Origin: Polynucleobacter sp. JS-Safj-400b-B2
Lineage (GTDB): Bacteria > Pseudomonadota > Gammaproteobacteria > Burkholderiales > Burkholderiaceae
NCBI RefSeq assembly: GCF_018881975.1
Contig: NZ_JACVPJ010000002.1
Location: 1 to 64,000 of the forward strand
Reading direction: 5' to 3'
Length of the DNA: 64,000 bases
Below are positions 42,037 to 50,245 of the stretch, piece by piece. Position 1 is the first letter of the stretch. Each line of letters starts with the position of its first letter. Under the pieces are notes generated by a model. It was not told where the DNA came from, ran no database searches, and saw only the letters and a list, made by a program, of their open reading frames with translations. Made by a program: the position numbers and the translations under genes.

Positions 42037-43379
42037 TAGAAGTTCACGCCTAAGAATGTTTCAATCTGAGATGCTGCGTACTCAAGCATTTCAGGAGTAA
42101 GGGAGGGTTGAACACCAATCCAAAATGTATTGTTCATCACGATATCGGTATTGGTTAATTCGCCACTAATGCGATATTCGGCATCTGCTATGTAGGGCTG
42201 ACGAATTAAATTACCAGCGAATAGAAGACGAGTGCCAATCTTATGTTGATCAAGATAAGTTGTGAGATCAACTCTTGAAACAGGGCAATCTGCCTTTAGG
42301 GTAATTGGAAAACCAAACCAAGAAGGATCTGAATCTGGGGCTGCCTCAGGTAATTGTAAAAATTCCGTACAGGTAGCAAGACGCTTTTTTAAGAATTTGA
42401 AATTATCCTTACGCGCCTGAATAAATGCTGGCGCTTTTTCTAACTGAGCTAATGCGCAAGCAGCTTGCATATCAGTAATCTTCAGGTTGTAACCTAAATG
42501 ACTATAGGTGTACTTATGATCATAGCCATAAGGAAGGTCACCTAATTTCCACGCAAAGCGTTTGCCGCAAGTATTGTCTTTGCCTGGAGGACAGTAGCAA
42601 TCTCGACCCCAGTCACGGAAGCTTTCGGCAATCTGTTTGAGTTCGTAGTTATTCGTAAATACCGCCCCACCCTCACCCATAGTGATGTGATGCGCCGGAT
42701 AAAAACTTAAAGTTGCAATGTCGCCAAAGGTGCCAACCATTTGACCTTTGTAGGTGGTACCAAGTGCATCGCAGCAATCCTCTACCAGCCAGAGATTATA
42801 TTTTTTACAAAGCGCTGTAACTACATCCAAGTTAAATGGATTACCCAATGAGTGCGCCAACATGATCGCCTTAGTCTTAGAGCTAATCGCCGCCTCAATC
42901 TTGGATGCATCAATATTGTGCGTAATGGGATCAACGTCTACAAAGACCGGAATAGCGCCAAATTGCACAATTGGATTAACGGTTGTGGGGAAACCTGCAG
43001 CAACACCGATGACTTCATCGCCCTTTTTAATTGCACGATCGCCCAACTTAGAAGATGTCAGTGCTGAAAAGGCAACTAGGTTTGCTGAAGATCCAGAGTT
43101 GACGGTAATCAGATGTTTAACGCCAATAAACTCGGCTAGCTTTTTTTCAAATAAGTCATTAAAGCGCCCTGTAGTCAGCCAGCCGTCCAAAGAGGCTTCG
43201 ACCATGTTTTCCAACTCTTCGGAGCCAATCAACTTTCCCGAAGGTGGAACTACTGTTTGACCAGGTACAAATGTTTTTGGCACAAATTCTAATGCGGCGT
43301 AATCTTTTACCAACGCCAAAATTTGTTTACGCAATTTATCTTTTGCAAATTGACTGGCTGGAATATTCGTTTCTGTCAT
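42036..43379 (-). CDS. rfbH: CDP-4-keto-6-deoxyglucose-3-dehydrase E1 (RfbH/DdhC)
   Basis: 447 residues, DegT/DnrJ/EryC1 fold. The usual PLP-binding Lys is replaced by His230 ([14 protein letters not shown]), the hallmark of E1. The [2Fe-2S] cysteines follow the known C-x57-C-x-C-x7-C rule exactly: Cys203, Cys261, Cys263, Cys271. The enzyme removes the 3-hydroxyl of CDP-4-keto-6-deoxy-D-glucose, with electrons from an E3 reductase, to give CDP-4-keto-3,6-dideoxyglucose. No E3 (DdhD/RfbI) gene is in the window; another ferredoxin reductase must serve. It forms one run with rfbG and rfbF. Confidence 0.93.
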   Translation of the reverse strand: MTETNIPASQFAKDKLRKQILALVKDYAALEFVPKTFVPGQTVVPPSGKLIGSEELENMVEASLDGWLTTGRFNDLFEKKLAEFIGVKHLITVNSGSSANLVAFSALTSSKLGDRAIKKGDEVIGVAAGFPTTVNPIVQFGAIPVFVDVDPITHNIDASKIEAAISSKTKAIMLAHSLGNPFNLDVVTALCKKYNLWLVEDCCDALGTTYKGQMVGTFGDIATLSFYPAHHITMGEGGAVFTNNYELKQIAESFRDWGRDCYCPPGKDNTCGKRFAWKLGDLPYGYDHKYTYSHLGYNLKITDMQAACALAQLEKAPAFIQARKDNFKFLKKRLATCTEFLQLPEAAPDSDPSWFGFPITLKADCPVSRVDLTTYLDQHKIGTRLLFAGNLIRQPYIADAEYRISGELTNTDIVMNNTFWIGVQPSLTPEMLEYAASQIETFLGVNF

Positions 43380-43414
43380 GATTATCTTATGAGAAAAAAA
43401 CTAAATGGGGCTGA

Positions 43415-44509
43415 TTAACTGGCTTGGTAAGCCTTGATTTGCTGCAAAGAGACTTCTTGCATGTTTTCTTTTGCTAAGTGCGCCCTTTGCCACTCAGCAA
43501 TATTTTGTATAGCCACCTCCAGAGACCAGCGGGGTCTCCAACCTAACAATTGATCTGCTTTAGAGCAATCCAACTTTAGTGAATGGGCTTCATGAGGTTG
43601 CTCACCTTGATCCTGCTCCCACTTTGCACCAGCCGGCGATTTCTCGATTAGCAGATGAATAACCTCTTTAACAGGCCGCGCATCTTCATCGCGTGGTCCA
43701 AAGTTCCAACTACTTGCAAACTTCACGCCATCTTTATACAAAGCTTGCGCAAGCACCAAATATCCCGATAAAGGCTCAAGGACATGCTGCCAAGGGCGAG
43801 TGGCCAATGGGTTGCGAATCATCAAAGGCTTGCCGCTATCGAATGCCCTTAGGGCATCCGGAATTAAACGATCCTCTGACCAGTCACCTCCACCAATCAC
43901 ATTACCAGCCCTAGCTGAAGCCAATGCGTGACGATGTTTTGCATAAAGTGAATCTGAAAAATAGGATTGACGAAAAGCTGAAGTAACTAACTCTGCACAG
44001 CCCTTGCTATTGCTGTAAGGATCGTAGCCACCCATGGGCTCATTCTCACGATAACCCCAAACCCACTCTTTATTTTCGTAACACTTATCCGTTGTAACAA
44101 CTACTGTTGCACGGACACAGTCCAAGCCTCGAATGCTTTCCAATACATTCACTGTACCCATGACATTCGTTGCATAGGTTTCGACTGGGTTGAGATACGA
44201 ATAACGCACCAATGGCTGAGCGGCCATATGGATCACAATTTCAGGATTTGAAGCAGTCATCGCGGAGCGTAACTTTTCTAAGTCACGAATGTCTGCAATA
44301 AGTGACCTCTCCATTACGCTTTCAACACCAGCAACCTCAAAAAAACTGGGGGTGGTATTTGGCGCCAAGGAATAACCCGTTACTTTTGCACCCATGGAAG
44401 ATAACCAAAGAGAAAGCCATCCTCCTTTAAAGCCGGTATGGCCCGTCATAAAAACGCGCTTGCCCTGCCAGAATGCAGAATCAATAGTCGCAGTTTTCAG
44501 AGAGCTCAT
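43415..44509 (-). CDS. rfbG: CDP-glucose 4,6-dehydratase
   Basis: 364 residues, extended SDR. KRVFMTGHTGFKGGWLSLWL binds NAD+ and VVVTTDKCYENKEW plus YDPYSNSKG give the catalytic Thr, Tyr and Lys. It converts CDP-D-glucose to CDP-4-keto-6-deoxyglucose in the cytoplasm. I place the start at ATG 44509, whose ATGA overlaps the rfbF stop; an upstream ATG at 44545 would overlap rfbF by 40 nt with no extra conservation. It supplies the substrate for RfbH. Confidence 0.93.
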   Translation of the reverse strand: MSSLKTATIDSAFWQGKRVFMTGHTGFKGGWLSLWLSSMGAKVTGYSLAPNTTPSFFEVAGVESVMERSLIADIRDLEKLRSAMTASNPEIVIHMAAQPLVRYSYLNPVETYATNVMGTVNVLESIRGLDCVRATVVVTTDKCYENKEWVWGYRENEPMGGYDPYSNSKGCAELVTSAFRQSYFSDSLYAKHRHALASARAGNVIGGGDWSEDRLIPDALRAFDSGKPLMIRNPLATRPWQHVLEPLSGYLVLAQALYKDGVKFASSWNFGPRDEDARPVKEVIHLLIEKSPAGAKWEQDQGEQPHEAHSLKLDCSKADQLLGWRPRWSLEVAIQNIAEWQRAHLAKENMQEVSLQQIKAYQAS

Positions 44510-45273
44510 GCCCAGAATTTCCAAGGGGCTTTGCCCGTTGCCCACAATTCTTCAAGGTGGTTCTTATCTCGCAAGGTATCCATCGGCTGCCAAAAACCTG
44601 AATGGAAATATGACTGTAATTGACCTTGTTTAGCTAGACTCTCTAGGGGCTGCTTTTCCCAAAGCGTTTCATCGCCCTCAATCAAACTTAACACTTTTGG
44701 ATTGAGTACAAAAAAGCCGCCATTGATCCAGCCGCCATCACCTTGGGGCTTCTCTAAAAAGGAATTAATTTGGGTACCATCAATTTCCAAGGCGCCAAAT
44801 CGACCTGGAGGCTGCACAGCAGTCATGGTAGCTGATTTTCCATGGGCCTTATGAAACTTTACTAAGGCTGAAATATCTACCGAGCCAACGCCGTCGCCAT
44901 AAGTCATGCAAAAGTCACCATCAATGTAATCCCCAACACGTTTAAGTCGACCCCCGGTCTGAGTGGTTTCGCCTGTGTCGACAAGCGCCACCTTCCAAGG
45001 CTCGGCTTTCTTATGGTGCACTTCTATACTGTTATTGGTCATATCAATCGTAACGTCGGACATATGCAAGAAGTAATTTGCAAAGTACTCTTTGATGACA
45101 TACCCTTTGTAGCCGCAACAAATTACAAAATCATTCACCCCATGGGCGGAGTACATCTTCATAATATGCCAGAGAATTGGCTTTCCACCAATTTCAATCA
45201 TAGGTTTGGGCTTAGAGACACTCTCTTCTGAAATGCGGGTACCTAGACCGCCAGCAAGAATTACAGCTTTCAT
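44506..45273 (-). CDS. rfbF: Glucose-1-phosphate cytidylyltransferase
   Basis: 255 residues, the family length. AVILAGGLGTRISEESVSKP is the nucleotidyltransferase signature, with GYKGYVIKEYFANYFLHMSD typical of RfbF, and NGGFFVLNPKVL later. It makes CDP-glucose from CTP and glucose-1-phosphate, the first step of the CDP-3,6-dideoxyhexose branch. The 124-bp gap upstream is AT-rich and probably carries a promoter for the CDP-sugar run down to 36029. Confidence 0.94.
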   Translation of the reverse strand: MKAVILAGGLGTRISEESVSKPKPMIEIGGKPILWHIMKMYSAHGVNDFVICCGYKGYVIKEYFANYFLHMSDVTIDMTNNSIEVHHKKAEPWKVALVDTGETTQTGGRLKRVGDYIDGDFCMTYGDGVGSVDISALVKFHKAHGKSATMTAVQPPGRFGALEIDGTQINSFLEKPQGDGGWINGGFFVLNPKVLSLIEGDETLWEKQPLESLAKQGQLQSYFHSGFWQPMDTLRDKNHLEELWATGKAPWKFWA

Positions 45274-45397
45274 AATATGTAGCCTAAAATTTAATGCTCG
45301 AATTATATCAAATTATAAAAATAAAATACGCATTAATTTTTGCCCTAAAAATTATTAATGATTATGTCTAATAAAATTTAGATAATTATTAATTTAA

Positions 45398-45973
45398 TTA
45401 CTTAGCATAATTTTTATCAGTATTATATACAGAGGTAATAAGCCCCATCAACTTGACAGTCTCAATGCCTTTAGGGGTTAACTTGTAACCACCTTCAAAC
45501 TTTTCAACATTTCCGATTTCTACTTGCTCTAACAGGCGTCGTTGAACAGCGTTCTCCTTCTTGAAATAGAGCTCATCTATGTATGTGTCCATATCCTTCT
45601 CTGACACCAGCGTATCTTGATGATTGAATAAATATCCAACAATCATGACCGAGACAGATCTTGAGGCATTAAAGGGAATTAATCCATAAAAAATATGGTT
45701 TGTAGTAAAAAATATTATTGTTATTAATAATATATCTCTATACGTTAACGATTTTAAAGATGATACTTTAAACTTTAGAAAAATCAGTATAAATATTATT
45801 AATAAACAGACTGTAAATAGATATATGAGTGATTTAAAAAATAAAATATCTCCACTATTTAGAAAATTAATCCAAAAGAGAGATAAAAAAAGTCCAGTTC
45901 CAGCAATAATTGTAATGAGATATATGCATCCTAATTTTAATATTTCCCCTATATTTTTCATCATAACCCTCAC
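45398..45973 (-). CDS. Membrane protein with a C-terminal soluble domain, unknown
   Basis: 191 residues with helices at about 12-33, 43-65 and 78-98, then a soluble tail. The tail (about 125-180: VSEKDMDTYIDELYFKKENA, QVEIGNVEKFEGGYKLTPKG) resembles a small winged-helix or end-of-operon regulatory fold (a KLTxKG turn), which in a membrane protein is odd. I do not know the family. It overlaps the large membrane protein gene by 4 nt and is likely an accessory of it. The codons are very AT-rich. Confidence 0.6.
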   Translation of the reverse strand: MRVMMKNIGEILKLGCIYLITIIAGTGLFLSLFWINFLNSGDILFFKSLIYLFTVCLLIIFILIFLKFKVSSLKSLTYRDILLITIIFFTTNHIFYGLIPFNASRSVSVMIVGYLFNHQDTLVSEKDMDTYIDELYFKKENAVQRRLLEQVEIGNVEKFEGGYKLTPKGIETVKLMGLITSVYNTDKNYAK

Positions 45974-48261
45974 TTTGGGAGACTCTTGGAGTAAGTAAAA
46001 TTATTGATCTTTATATGCAAAGACCTTGGATCAGACGGGGCGACAATAGCATCTGCGTCAGTGAATAACGAAATCACATATGTTTCTCCAGCCTGAACTT
46101 TTACAGACCCATTAAATTGGGATGCCCTATTGTTGACTTTAATGGAGTCACTTATAGCCTTACCTTTAATAGTTAAGTTAGAGAATTTTTCTGACCCAGT
46201 TTGTACGTAAAAGTTAAAGTTTACTAAGATAGGAATATTTGCGTAATTCTTAAATGCTAGTGATGATGATTTACCGCACCATCTCCAGCTATTAGCCCCA
46301 GACATCTCTTCAGGGTAACAGCCTGATAGCCATTGGTCTAAAACTAGAGTTGATTTCATTTCAGCAATTTTTTTCGAATCACTCTGACGCTCAATATCAG
46401 CCTCAAATTCTCTGGGAACAAGCTCAACAATCTTAAAGTCATACTTGTACTCAGGACTGCTTGAGAAATAAGGAACAACGAAGTTCTGCAAACGCAATGG
46501 AACAAAGCCGCTTTTAGCGAGTTCATTCAAAGACCAATCAAGAGATAAGCCCAAAGTACCGGGATTAATTAAAGAAAAATATCTCTTCGCACCCAAGTCA
46601 TGAATAGTTTCATTGAATTTATTAGTCCCTGCTGCCCCCCTCATGGAAAGATGATGAAGATCTACATAGGGGATAAATGGATTAAGCAAAACCATATAAC
46701 CACTTACTACTGGGCTACTTGGAATCCAGACCTGCGCCAGGTTAACTATGCTTTTAGACTGCTCTGGCAAAAACTCATACAAAGAGTAATCTTTTAAAAC
46801 ATATCTAAGTTCTTTGATATACCCGCTAAAGTTAGAAAATACTGTCGGTCTTCCAGCCCATTCATATTTCAGTATATTGTTGATAGAAAAGGTACATTTT
46901 AAAACGCAAAAAACAACGATGATGATCTTAAGTATTTTTAAGACTGAAATAGAAACAAACCTTTTATTACTAAGCCAGTGATTTTCCCTTAAAAATAATT
47001 GTCCGACACTAATCAGAATTACACCCCCGAGAATTTCAAAAACAGTAACATATCTAAAATCTCCAGAAACGACTCCCCATATAAAAACCGATGGAGCAAA
47101 CAAGAGGCAAAGAATTTGAATATTATTAGGTACTCTTATTTTTCTCAGGGCAATAAATAAAAATAGACCGATAGATGTCAGGTACCCAAGGCTGGCAAAA
47201 AAGGGATATGTTGGTGTAGGCGATAGTCTACCAACCTTATAAAGCATCACTATCGGCCAAAAATAAGCATCAAATCTACTTTCTGGCCCCAAAGTATCAT
47301 CAGACATAACTTTCAAACTTGCGTAAGGAGACCGGAAAATCCAGTTGTAATGGGGATAAATCGGATTTCCAGTTATCCAAAAAACATATGAATGAAATGG
47401 AATAATGGGCAGCGCAAAAAAGACAACACATACTAAAAAAGAATAATAAGTGGAGGGAGACTTTAAATTATTATTTTTTGTGTATTGATAAAGAGCAATC
47501 GCCAAAGCCGGCAAAATAATATATAAGTTTGTCAGTTTTAAGCCAACTGCCATCCCCATTAGGAGGGAGATAAAGAAATATTGGCGCTTTGTTTTGTGCT
47601 TAACAAAAGAAAGCAAGTAGGTGATTTCAAGAATGAGGGGAATTGCCAATAAGTCAACCCAATAGTTACTTATCTCATAAATAATGCCTTCAAAAGATAG
47701 TAATGTAATAATAAAAATACATCTTAAATAGTTTCTATGAGTAAAAAATTTTAAAATTTTCTCCAGAATAAGTCCTGACCAAATAAGAACTAGTAAATTG
47801 AGAACAGTTCCAAGGCGATGACCAAGAGTGTGACGAAAAACTGTCGTCAACATATCGCTTATTGGATTTGAGTAGGAGAGATAAAAAAAGTCTCCCTGAA
47901 TAAAGGGAAATCCTACAACCGCCCTTTCCCCATTAATAAAGTGATAATTGATGACATCCCATGAGCTATCCGGGAACGGGAATCTCAATAGATAAAATAA
48001 GCAAAGTGGTAGAACAACAATTAATAAAAATGGAGTATTAAATTTCTTATTTTCATTTTGAATGTCGCCATTGGGAGGGCGTAAATAAAGAATGATTGAG
48101 GTAGCTATAATCAAAGAAGTGATCCAAACGACCAACCCATTAAAGCTCCAAAAATATTGCCTAATATATATACTTAAATAGCAGATAAACAGTAAATTTT
48201 CAAAAGAAAAATATTTAAAAGCCCTTAATAAGTAATTTATTATATTTTCTTTTATGAGCAT
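45970..48261 (-). CDS. GT-C-type membrane glycosyltransferase with a C-terminal domain
   Basis: 763 residues. About twelve hydrophobic helices in 1-450, with an acidic first periplasmic loop (PDSSWDVINYHF, Asp98 and Asp103) as in GT39-type polyprenyl-sugar transferases, then periplasmic sequence. Residues 647-763 form a domain shared with the two next genes: GxYxxE, a WxW pair (659 and 661) and DPR (744-746). It probably moves a sugar from undecaprenyl phosphate to a glycan in the periplasm. Low GC sets the gene apart from the flanking synthesis genes. Specific donor unknown. Confidence 0.72.
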   Translation of the reverse strand: MLIKENIINYLLRAFKYFSFENLLFICYLSIYIRQYFWSFNGLVVWITSLIIATSIILYLRPPNGDIQNENKKFNTPFLLIVVLPLCLFYLLRFPFPDSSWDVINYHFINGERAVVGFPFIQGDFFYLSYSNPISDMLTTVFRHTLGHRLGTVLNLLVLIWSGLILEKILKFFTHRNYLRCIFIITLLSFEGIIYEISNYWVDLLAIPLILEITYLLSFVKHKTKRQYFFISLLMGMAVGLKLTNLYIILPALAIALYQYTKNNNLKSPSTYYSFLVCVVFFALPIIPFHSYVFWITGNPIYPHYNWIFRSPYASLKVMSDDTLGPESRFDAYFWPIVMLYKVGRLSPTPTYPFFASLGYLTSIGLFLFIALRKIRVPNNIQILCLLFAPSVFIWGVVSGDFRYVTVFEILGGVILISVGQLFLRENHWLSNKRFVSISVLKILKIIIVVFCVLKCTFSINNILKYEWAGRPTVFSNFSGYIKELRYVLKDYSLYEFLPEQSKSIVNLAQVWIPSSPVVSGYMVLLNPFIPYVDLHHLSMRGAAGTNKFNETIHDLGAKRYFSLINPGTLGLSLDWSLNELAKSGFVPLRLQNFVVPYFSSSPEYKYDFKIVELVPREFEADIERQSDSKKIAEMKSTLVLDQWLSGCYPEEMSGANSWRWCGKSSSLAFKNYANIPILVNFNFYVQTGSEKFSNLTIKGKAISDSIKVNNRASQFNGSVKVQAGETYVISLFTDADAIVAPSDPRSLHIKINNFTYSKSLPK

Positions 48262-48262
48262 T

Positions 48263-50245
48263 TTAATTTTTATTATTATTTAATATATGAGGACTGAAGA
48301 TCCTAAAGCTAAATAGACGAGGGTCCCTTTCAGATAATGTTATCGCATTACCAGCAGATTTAAGGAGCACGGAATTCATTCCAGGGCGAAGAACTGCCTC
48401 TACAACCACATTCTCCATTGCAGATGAATTTAAAGTTTTTGTAAAGAGAGGTTTGCCATTTAAGAAACCAGATAGGACTTGGTTAATTGCTGACTGCAAG
48501 GGAATAGTTAACTTAACCTCAACGGGACTACCTGCATAGTTATAGAAACTAATCTCTGAATTTCCGCTTGACCAAGCCCATTCTTTTCTTTGTGTTGGCT
48601 CCCAACCATAAAACCCACTTCCAAGAACTGGTCCCAATACCAAACCAGGCACATCTTCCAAGAAATGAATTGTATTTTTTTTAACCTCCCAGGTGCCTTC
48701 AAGAGATCCAATTCGAATTTGCTCTTCATTACCCTTCGTAGTTTGCCTAGAAAATATGAAGCGATTTTTGGGATCAGTTTTTATATCCGTAAGACTTGAC
48801 GAGCTTGATGCATTATTTAATAGATCTTTAACAAAAATACAATCGACTTTTCTGCCTAAAATCATGGAAAAGAATGTGACGCAAGAGTCACCGGTCTCCC
48901 AAGGAAGCAAGGAATCCACAATTAGCGTATCACTGCTTTTAACCTGCTCCATAAACCCCATATCAACGGCAGTTTGGATTTCTTTTCTTGGATTTAGAAA
49001 ATCTATATTTTTTTGTTCGATCCTTGAAATATTAGTTGCGGTAGTTAAACCACAAATTGCAGAAATGAGCAAAAAGAGGGGAATTATAAAAATATATGCT
49101 GAAAAGCGAGTACACAAGTAGGTAGCACATATAGCAAATAATAGGGCTACACCCCAATATTGAAAATATACGATGATGTATGGATCGCCATAAGAAACTA
49201 TAGTCTGATATCTAGAAGATAGCGCCAATAAAAATGGGGGCACGCATGCGAGCAAAATTCCGATAAATATTATTAGCAAACTCTTCTTTGGCAGTCGATG
49301 TTTACCAACCCCATCCAGCCTAGAAAGAGTAGCGTTGAATAGAAAACTCAATAAAAAGTAAGTGAGACTTAATCCAAAAAATGTTTCGAAATTTAAGTTT
49401 ATTGGAAGAACTTTATTTCCAAGAAAGCTCAGGGGTAGCGCAGAAAAAAACTGATAGAAAAACGTTGCAACAGATGGATGATGGCTAACATTAATTCCGT
49501 CATAGGAAGATGACCGCATCGCAATAAGTAACAAGCAAATAATTCCATGTGTCAATGCAACCAATAGGGTTGATATCAATGCAGGCTTATTGAGCTTCTC
49601 ATTTTTCTGCCTCCAAAAAAAACATATTAATATTTGAACTGGAATAATTACAATACTTACCTCATAGGTAGACAAAGCCAAAAACTCTAAAACCAGCGCA
49701 AGCACTAGGAATATTTTTTTACTTTGGTCTAAATAATTGACTAGAGATAAACAAGAGCATGTAACCAATAAAAATGCCAGTTGATTTAATGGCCCAAAGC
49801 TAGTGATGCCATCCCACCTAGGATTGAACTGAAATAGCATTGGTAAAAAGACGATAGTGAACCCTGCGATAAGCAAATCACCAGAGAGCTTTTTAATCAG
49901 AAGAAAAAAGGTGAAGCCATTTAGGCAGATGAACGCAAGATGGATCGCTCTATATTTTAGAAGGGTATCACAGACATCCCAGATATAAGACACAACAATG
50001 ATGGCAACTGGAAAGAATCGACCAACGGCGAACCACTGCTGAAATTGGGAGGCAACAAATCTACTAAGAGTTACTTCTTCGTACTTAATTCTTCCCGAGA
50101 TAAGACTGTTATATATGTCGTCAAAATAAAATCCAGAGATTGCATATGGATATAGACATATTCCAAAACAACCAATTACCGCAAAATAAAAACAAAACCT
50201 CGCAACAAGAGGACGATTTAAATATCCACCCATTGAAATCTTCAA
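48263..50245 (-). CDS. GT-C-type membrane protein with the shared C-terminal domain
   Basis: 660 residues, about twelve helices in 1-420. The first periplasmic loop carries YFDDIYNS with Asp42-Asp43, the acidic pair of many GT-C enzymes such as GtrII-type O-antigen glucosyltransferases. Residues 544-660 are the same module as in its neighbours: GFYGWE, W556/W558, and DPR 641-643. It overlaps the next gene upstream by 4 nt. A GtrC-like role, attaching a lipid-linked sugar to O-polysaccharide, fits the GtrA and GtrB-like genes of the locus, but this is inference. Confidence 0.7.
   Translation of the reverse strand: MKISMGGYLNRPLVARFCFYFAVIGCFGICLYPYAISGFYFDDIYNSLISGRIKYEEVTLSRFVASQFQQWFAVGRFFPVAIIVVSYIWDVCDTLLKYRAIHLAFICLNGFTFFLLIKKLSGDLLIAGFTIVFLPMLFQFNPRWDGITSFGPLNQLAFLLVTCSCLSLVNYLDQSKKIFLVLALVLEFLALSTYEVSIVIIPVQILICFFWRQKNEKLNKPALISTLLVALTHGIICLLLIAMRSSSYDGINVSHHPSVATFFYQFFSALPLSFLGNKVLPINLNFETFFGLSLTYFLLSFLFNATLSRLDGVGKHRLPKKSLLIIFIGILLACVPPFLLALSSRYQTIVSYGDPYIIVYFQYWGVALLFAICATYLCTRFSAYIFIIPLFLLISAICGLTTATNISRIEQKNIDFLNPRKEIQTAVDMGFMEQVKSSDTLIVDSLLPWETGDSCVTFFSMILGRKVDCIFVKDLLNNASSSSSLTDIKTDPKNRFIFSRQTTKGNEEQIRIGSLEGTWEVKKNTIHFLEDVPGLVLGPVLGSGFYGWEPTQRKEWAWSSGNSEISFYNYAGSPVEVKLTIPLQSAINQVLSGFLNGKPLFTKTLNSSAMENVVVEAVLRPGMNSVLLKSAGNAITLSERDPRLFSFRIFSPHILNNNKN

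Noticed and set aside
42754-43260. 168-codon plus-strand frame inside rfbH
   Set aside because: Length comes from the reverse complement of a conserved enzyme; no start signal or known domain.
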